Of a stretch of DNA of 64,000 nt, positions 60,721-64,000 are shown one piece after another (within the stretch, counting starts at the first letter, position 1; every line of letters starts with the position of its first letter). The DNA lies in NCBI RefSeq assembly GCF_029892565.1, contig NZ_JARXVH010000004.1, forward strand, positions 620,001 to 684,000, in the 5' to 3' direction. Made by a program: the position numbers and the translations under genes. Below the pieces are notes generated by a model that was not told the DNA's origin, made no database searches, and saw only the letters and a list, made by a program, of their open reading frames with translations. Origin of the DNA: Streptomyces pseudovenezuelae. Its GTDB lineage: Bacteria > Actinomycetota > Actinomycetes > Streptomycetales > Streptomycetaceae.

Positions 60721-63700
60721 TCAGTGCGCGACCCCGACCGGCTCCTCCGGCTCGGACTGCCCGATGAAGGTCCGCCACAGCTCGGCGTACCGGCCGCCCA
60801 GGGCCAGGAGTTCGTCATGCGTCCCGTCCTCGACGACCATGCCGTGGTCCATCACCACCACCCGGTCGGCGCGGGCCGCGGTGGTCAGGCGGTGGGCGAC
60901 GACCAGGGTGGTACGGCGGCCGGTGAGGCGGTCGGTGGCGTGGTTGACCTGGGCTTCGGTGGCCAGGTCGAGGGCGGCCGTCGCCTCGTCGAGGAGGAGG
61001 ACGTCGGGGTCGACCAGCTCGGCGCGGGCCAGCGCGATCAACTGGCGCTGCCCCGCGGAGAGGTTGCGGCCGCGCTCGGCGACCTCGTGGAGGTAGCCGC
61101 CGTCGAGGGTGGCGATCATCTCGTGCGCGCCGACCGCGCGGGCCGCCGCCTCGACCTGGGCGTCGGTGGCGTCCGGGCGGCCGTAGGCGATGGCGTCGCG
61201 GACGGTGCCCTGGAAGAGGTACGCCTCCTGCGGCACGACGCCCAGGCGGTGCCGGTACGAGGTGAGGTCGAGGGTGCGCAGATCGGCGCCGTCGACGGTC
61301 ACCCGGCCGCCCGTGGGGTCGTAGAAGCGGGCCACCAGCTTCACCACGGTCGACTTTCCGGCGCCCGTCTCGCCGACGAACGCGACCGTCTGCCCGGCCG
61401 GGATGCTCAACTCGACGCCGCCGAGCGCCTCTTCGCCCTCCCCGTACGCGAAGTGCACGTCCTCGAAGGCGATCTCGCCCCGCAGCGAGAGCACGTCGAG
61501 CGGCTCGTCGGCGGCCTTGGTGGAGGTCGGCTCGCGCAACAGCTCCTGGATGCGGCCGAGCGAGACCGAGGCCTGCTGGTAGCCGTCGAAGACCTGCGAG
61601 AGCTGCTGGACCGGGGCGAAGAACAGGTCGATGTAGAGGAGGTACGCGACCAGCGCGCCGGTGGTGAGCGTGGCGTCGTCGATGCGGCCCGCGCCCGAGA
61701 TCAGCACCGCGGCGGCGGCGACCGACGACAGCAACTGGACGAAGGGGAAGTAGATGGAGATCAGCCACTGGCCCCGGGTCCGCGCCGCGCGGTAGCTCGC
61801 GCTGCGCTCGGCGAACCGCGCGCCGCCGTCCCGCTCGCGCCGGAAGGCCTGCACGATCCTGAGCCCCGACACCGACTCCTGGAGGTCGGCGTTGACCAAC
61901 GACACGCGCTCACGGGCGAGTTCGTACGCCTTCACGCTCGCCCGGCGGAAGAAGAAGGTGGCGATGATCAGCGGCGGCAGCGTCGCGAAGACGACGAGCG
62001 CGAGCTGGACGTCGATCACCAACAGGGCGCCCATGATGCCGAAGAAGGTGACGACCGAGACGAACGCCGTGACCAGACCGGTCTGCAGGAAGGACGAGAG
62101 GGCGTCGACGTCGGTCGTCATCCTCGTCATGATCCGGCCGGTCAACTCCCGCTCGTAGTAGTCGAGTCCGAGCCGCTGGAGCTGAGCGAAGATCTTCAGC
62201 CGGAGCGCGTACAGCACCCGCTCACCCGTGCGTCCGGTCATCCGGGTCTCCCCGGTCTGCGCGGCCCACTGCACGGCGACGGCGGCCAGTCCGAGCAGCG
62301 CGGCCGTCCAGACCGCGCCGATCGCCAGCGCGGAGACGCCCTGGTCGATGCCGTGCCGGATCAGCACGGGCAGCAGCAGTCCCACACCCGCGTCCACGGC
62401 GACGAGCCCGAGGCTGATCAGCAACGGCCGCCCGAAACCGCGCAGAAGGCGCTTGAGCCCGTACGAGTCCTCGGGCCGCACCGCCCGTGCCTCGTCGATG
62501 TCGGGGACGTCGGTCGCGGGCGGCAACGCGTCGACCTGGTCGAGCAGTTCGGGCGTGGCCGGCATCCCGGCCAGCGCCGTGTCCTTCGGCTCACGGTCCC
62601 CGGTCCACAGCCGCGGGGTCACTCCGCGCTCGGCGTCGAACTCCGCGTCCAGCTCGTCGCGTACGGAGGTGTCCTCGCGGGGTGCGGCGGGAACGGCGTG
62701 ACCGGGCGAGACGCCGCCGAGCTCGTCGGGGTCGGTCAGCAGGCGGCGGTAGAGGGCCGAGCGCTCCTGGAGCTCCTCGTGGGTGCCGACGTCGGCCAGG
62801 CGTCCTGCGTCGAGGACGGCGATGCGGTCGGCGAGGCCCAGGGTGGAGCGGCGGTGGGCGATGAGGAGGGTGGTGCGGCCCCGCATCACCTCCTTGAGCG
62901 CCTCGTGGATCTCGTGCTCCACGCGCGCGTCCACGGCCGAGGTGGCGTCGTCCAGGACCAGCAGGCGGGGGTCGGCGAGGATCGCGCGGGCGAGGGCGAC
63001 GCGCTGACGCTGGCCGCCGGAGAGGGTGAGGCCGTGCTCGCCGACCGTGGTGGCGTAGCCCTCGGGGAGTTCGGCGATGAAGCGGTCCGCCTGGGCGGCG
63101 CGCGCGGCCGACTCGATCTCCTCGTCGGTCGCGTCGGGGCGGCCGTAGGCGATGTTGCTGCGGACCGTGTCCGAGAAGAGGAAGGAGTCCTCGGGGACCA
63201 GGCCGATCGCGGCGCGCAGCGAGTCGTGGGTCAGCTCGCGGACGTCGTGGCCGCCGACGAGGACGGCGCCGTGCGTGACGTCGTAGAAGCGCGGCAGGAG
63301 CAGGGAGACGGTGGACTTGCCGGAGCCGGAGGAGCCGACGACCGCGAGGGTCTCGCCGGCGCGGATCTCGAAGGAGAGGCCTTCGAGGACGGGGCGCTCA
63401 TGGTCGTAGCCGAAGGAGACGTCGTCGAACTCGACCGTCGCGGGCGCGTCAGCGGGCAGCTCCTTCGTGCCGTCCTTCATGGTCGGCTCGGTGTCGATCA
63501 GCTCAAGGACGCGCTCGGTGCCGGCGCGGGCCTGCTGGCCGACGGTGAGCACCACGGCGAGCATCCGGACCGGGCCGACGAGCTGGGCGAGGTAGGTGGA
63601 GAAGGCGACGAACGTGCCGAGCGTGATGTGGCCGCGCACCGCCAGCCAGCCGCCGAGCGCCAGCATGGCGACCTGGCCGAGGGCCGGGACGGCCTGGAGG

Positions 63701-64000
63701 GCCGGGGTGTACCTGCTGTTCAGCCGGACCGTCCGCAGCCGCCCCGCGAAGAGCCGCCGCCCGACCTCGCGCAGCTTTCCGGTCTCCTGCTCCTCCTGCC
63801 CGAACCCCTTCACCACGCGTACGCCGCTGACGGCGCCGTCGACCACGCCCGCCACGGCGGCGGCCTGGGCCTGCGCGTACCAGGTGGCGGGGTGCAGCTT
63901 CGTCCGGCTGCGCCGCGCAATCCACCACAGCGCCGGGGCCACCGCGAGGGCGACCAGGGTGAGGGGCGGGGACAGCCAGGCCATGATCCCGAGCGAGATC
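60721..64000 (-). CDS. fused heterodimer-like ABC exporter (partial, cut by right edge)
   Basis: At least 1,090 aa; the first part of the protein lies beyond the window. It joins two TMD-NBD half-exporters in one chain with a linker (about residues 420-500 of the visible part). First ATPase: GSSGSGKST, signature LSGGQRQR, Walker [13 protein letters not shown], where Asp replaces the catalytic Glu. Second: GETGAGKST, signature LSAGQRQL, Walker [12 protein letters not shown]. So one composite ATP site is degenerate and one is intact, as in heterodimeric exporters such as BmrCD or TM287/288. Probably exports lipids or drugs. No start visible. Confidence 0.9.
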   Translation of the reverse strand, partial: ISLGIMAWLSPPLTLVALAVAPALWWIARRSRTKLHPATWYAQAQAAAVAGVVDGAVSGVRVVKGFGQEEQETGKLREVGRRLFAGRLRTVRLNSRYTPALQAVPALGQVAMLALGGWLAVRGHITLGTFVAFSTYLAQLVGPVRMLAVVLTVGQQARAGTERVLELIDTEPTMKDGTKELPADAPATVEFDDVSFGYDHERPVLEGLSFEIRAGETLAVVGSSGSGKSTVSLLLPRFYDVTHGAVLVGGHDVRELTHDSLRAAIGLVPEDSFLFSDTVRSNIAYGRPDATDEEIESAARAAQADRFIAELPEGYATTVGEHGLTLSGGQRQRVALARAILADPRLLVLDDATSAVDARVEHEIHEALKEVMRGRTTLLIAHRRSTLGLADRIAVLDAGRLADVGTHEELQERSALYRRLLTDPDELGGVSPGHAVPAAPREDTSVRDELDAEFDAERGVTPRLWTGDREPKDTALAGMPATPELLDQVDALPPATDVPDIDEARAVRPEDSYGLKRLLRGFGRPLLISLGLVAVDAGVGLLLPVLIRHGIDQGVSALAIGAVWTAALLGLAAVAVQWAAQTGETRMTGRTGERVLYALRLKIFAQLQRLGLDYYERELTGRIMTRMTTDVDALSSFLQTGLVTAFVSVVTFFGIMGALLVIDVQLALVVFATLPPLIIATFFFRRASVKAYELARERVSLVNADLQESVSGLRIVQAFRRERDGGARFAERSASYRAARTRGQWLISIYFPFVQLLSSVAAAAVLISGAGRIDDATLTTGALVAYLLYIDLFFAPVQQLSQVFDGYQQASVSLGRIQELLREPTSTKAADEPLDVLSLRGEIAFEDVHFAYGEGEEALGGVELSIPAGQTVAFVGETGAGKSTVVKLVARFYDPTGGRVTVDGADLRTLDLTSYRHRLGVVPQEAYLFQGTVRDAIAYGRPDATDAQVEAAARAVGAHEMIATLDGGYLHEVAERGRNLSAGQRQLIALARAELVDPDVLLLDEATAALDLATEAQVNHATDRLTGRRTTLVVAHRLTTAARADRVVVMDHGMVVEDGTHDELLALGGRYAELWRTFIGQSEPEEPVGVAH

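Overview
The window is high-GC actinomycete DNA, almost certainly a Streptomyces chromosome. GC-rich third codon positions, frequent GTG starts, translationally coupled operons (ATGA/GTGA overlaps) and genus-typical genes (rodlins, a fused ribose permease/binding protein, many TetR/LacI/MarR/LuxR regulators) all point that way. From memory, the order rodlins / fatty-acyl-CoA ligase / ... / citrate synthase / RecD-like helicase / ribose operon resembles the S. coelicolor chromosome near SCO2718-SCO2750. I could not run a comparison. I see no tRNA, rRNA, CRISPR array, prophage or insertion sequence.

Layout. 0.2-1.9 kb: three rodlin genes (aerial-hypha surface rodlets), one divergent from a tandem pair. 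2-5.5 kb: fatty-acyl-CoA ligase, SDR oxidoreductase and a TetR regulator. 5.5-12.6 kb: a VWA-domain lipoprotein, an ABC permease coupled to an unusual secreted-hydrolase/ABC-ATPase fusion, and an APC amino-acid permease. 12.7-18.9 kb: a five-gene myo-inositol catabolic operon (iolC, aldolase-like gene, iolB, iolD, mmsA) read leftward from one promoter that carries concentric palindromes, and ended by a textbook terminator. 19-24.4 kb: small HTH protein, acetyltransferase, zinc alcohol dehydrogenase, and an MmpL exporter with its divergent TetR regulator. 24.6-28.2 kb: PrsW-like membrane protease, then a copper module (CsoR-type box, CopZ chaperone, CopA ATPase). 28.2-28.8 kb: an unassigned transcribed-looking stretch ending in a strong terminator. 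28.8-33.5 kb: citrate synthase, RecD2-type helicase, a small unknown and an acetyltransferase.

33.6-39.5 kb: a complete ribose operon (LacI repressor, RbsA, fused RbsC-RbsB, RbsK, RbsD) behind duplicated operators. 39.7-44.7 kb: a small secreted protein, then a three-gene catabolic operon (sugar epimerase, DUF993 aldolase-like protein, Gfo/Idh dehydrogenase) with a divergent LacI regulator; its substrate is unknown. 44.8-48.5 kb: small unknowns, a secreted epoxide-hydrolase-like enzyme and a NarL-type two-component pair. 48.5-55.6 kb: DoxX, LysR, a DHFR-fold reductase, a MarR-GNAT fusion, a TIM-barrel epimerase, an MFS transporter, an acetyltransferase and a divergent EPSP synthase. 56-60.7 kb: secreted GH3 enzyme, a lipoprotein, a secreted S28-type peptidase and a small secreted protein. 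60.7 kb to the right edge: a fused, asymmetric ABC exporter cut by the window end.

Most of the window is a catabolic and uptake region of ordinary streptomycete type. The least expected items are the hydrolase/ABC fusion, the DUF993 operon, the orphan transcript-like region at 28.4-28.76 kb, the EPSP synthase with Ala at the glyphosate-sensitive Gly position, and several well-formed operators. Start sites were chosen by Shine-Dalgarno position and coupling; all functions are read from motifs without database searches.
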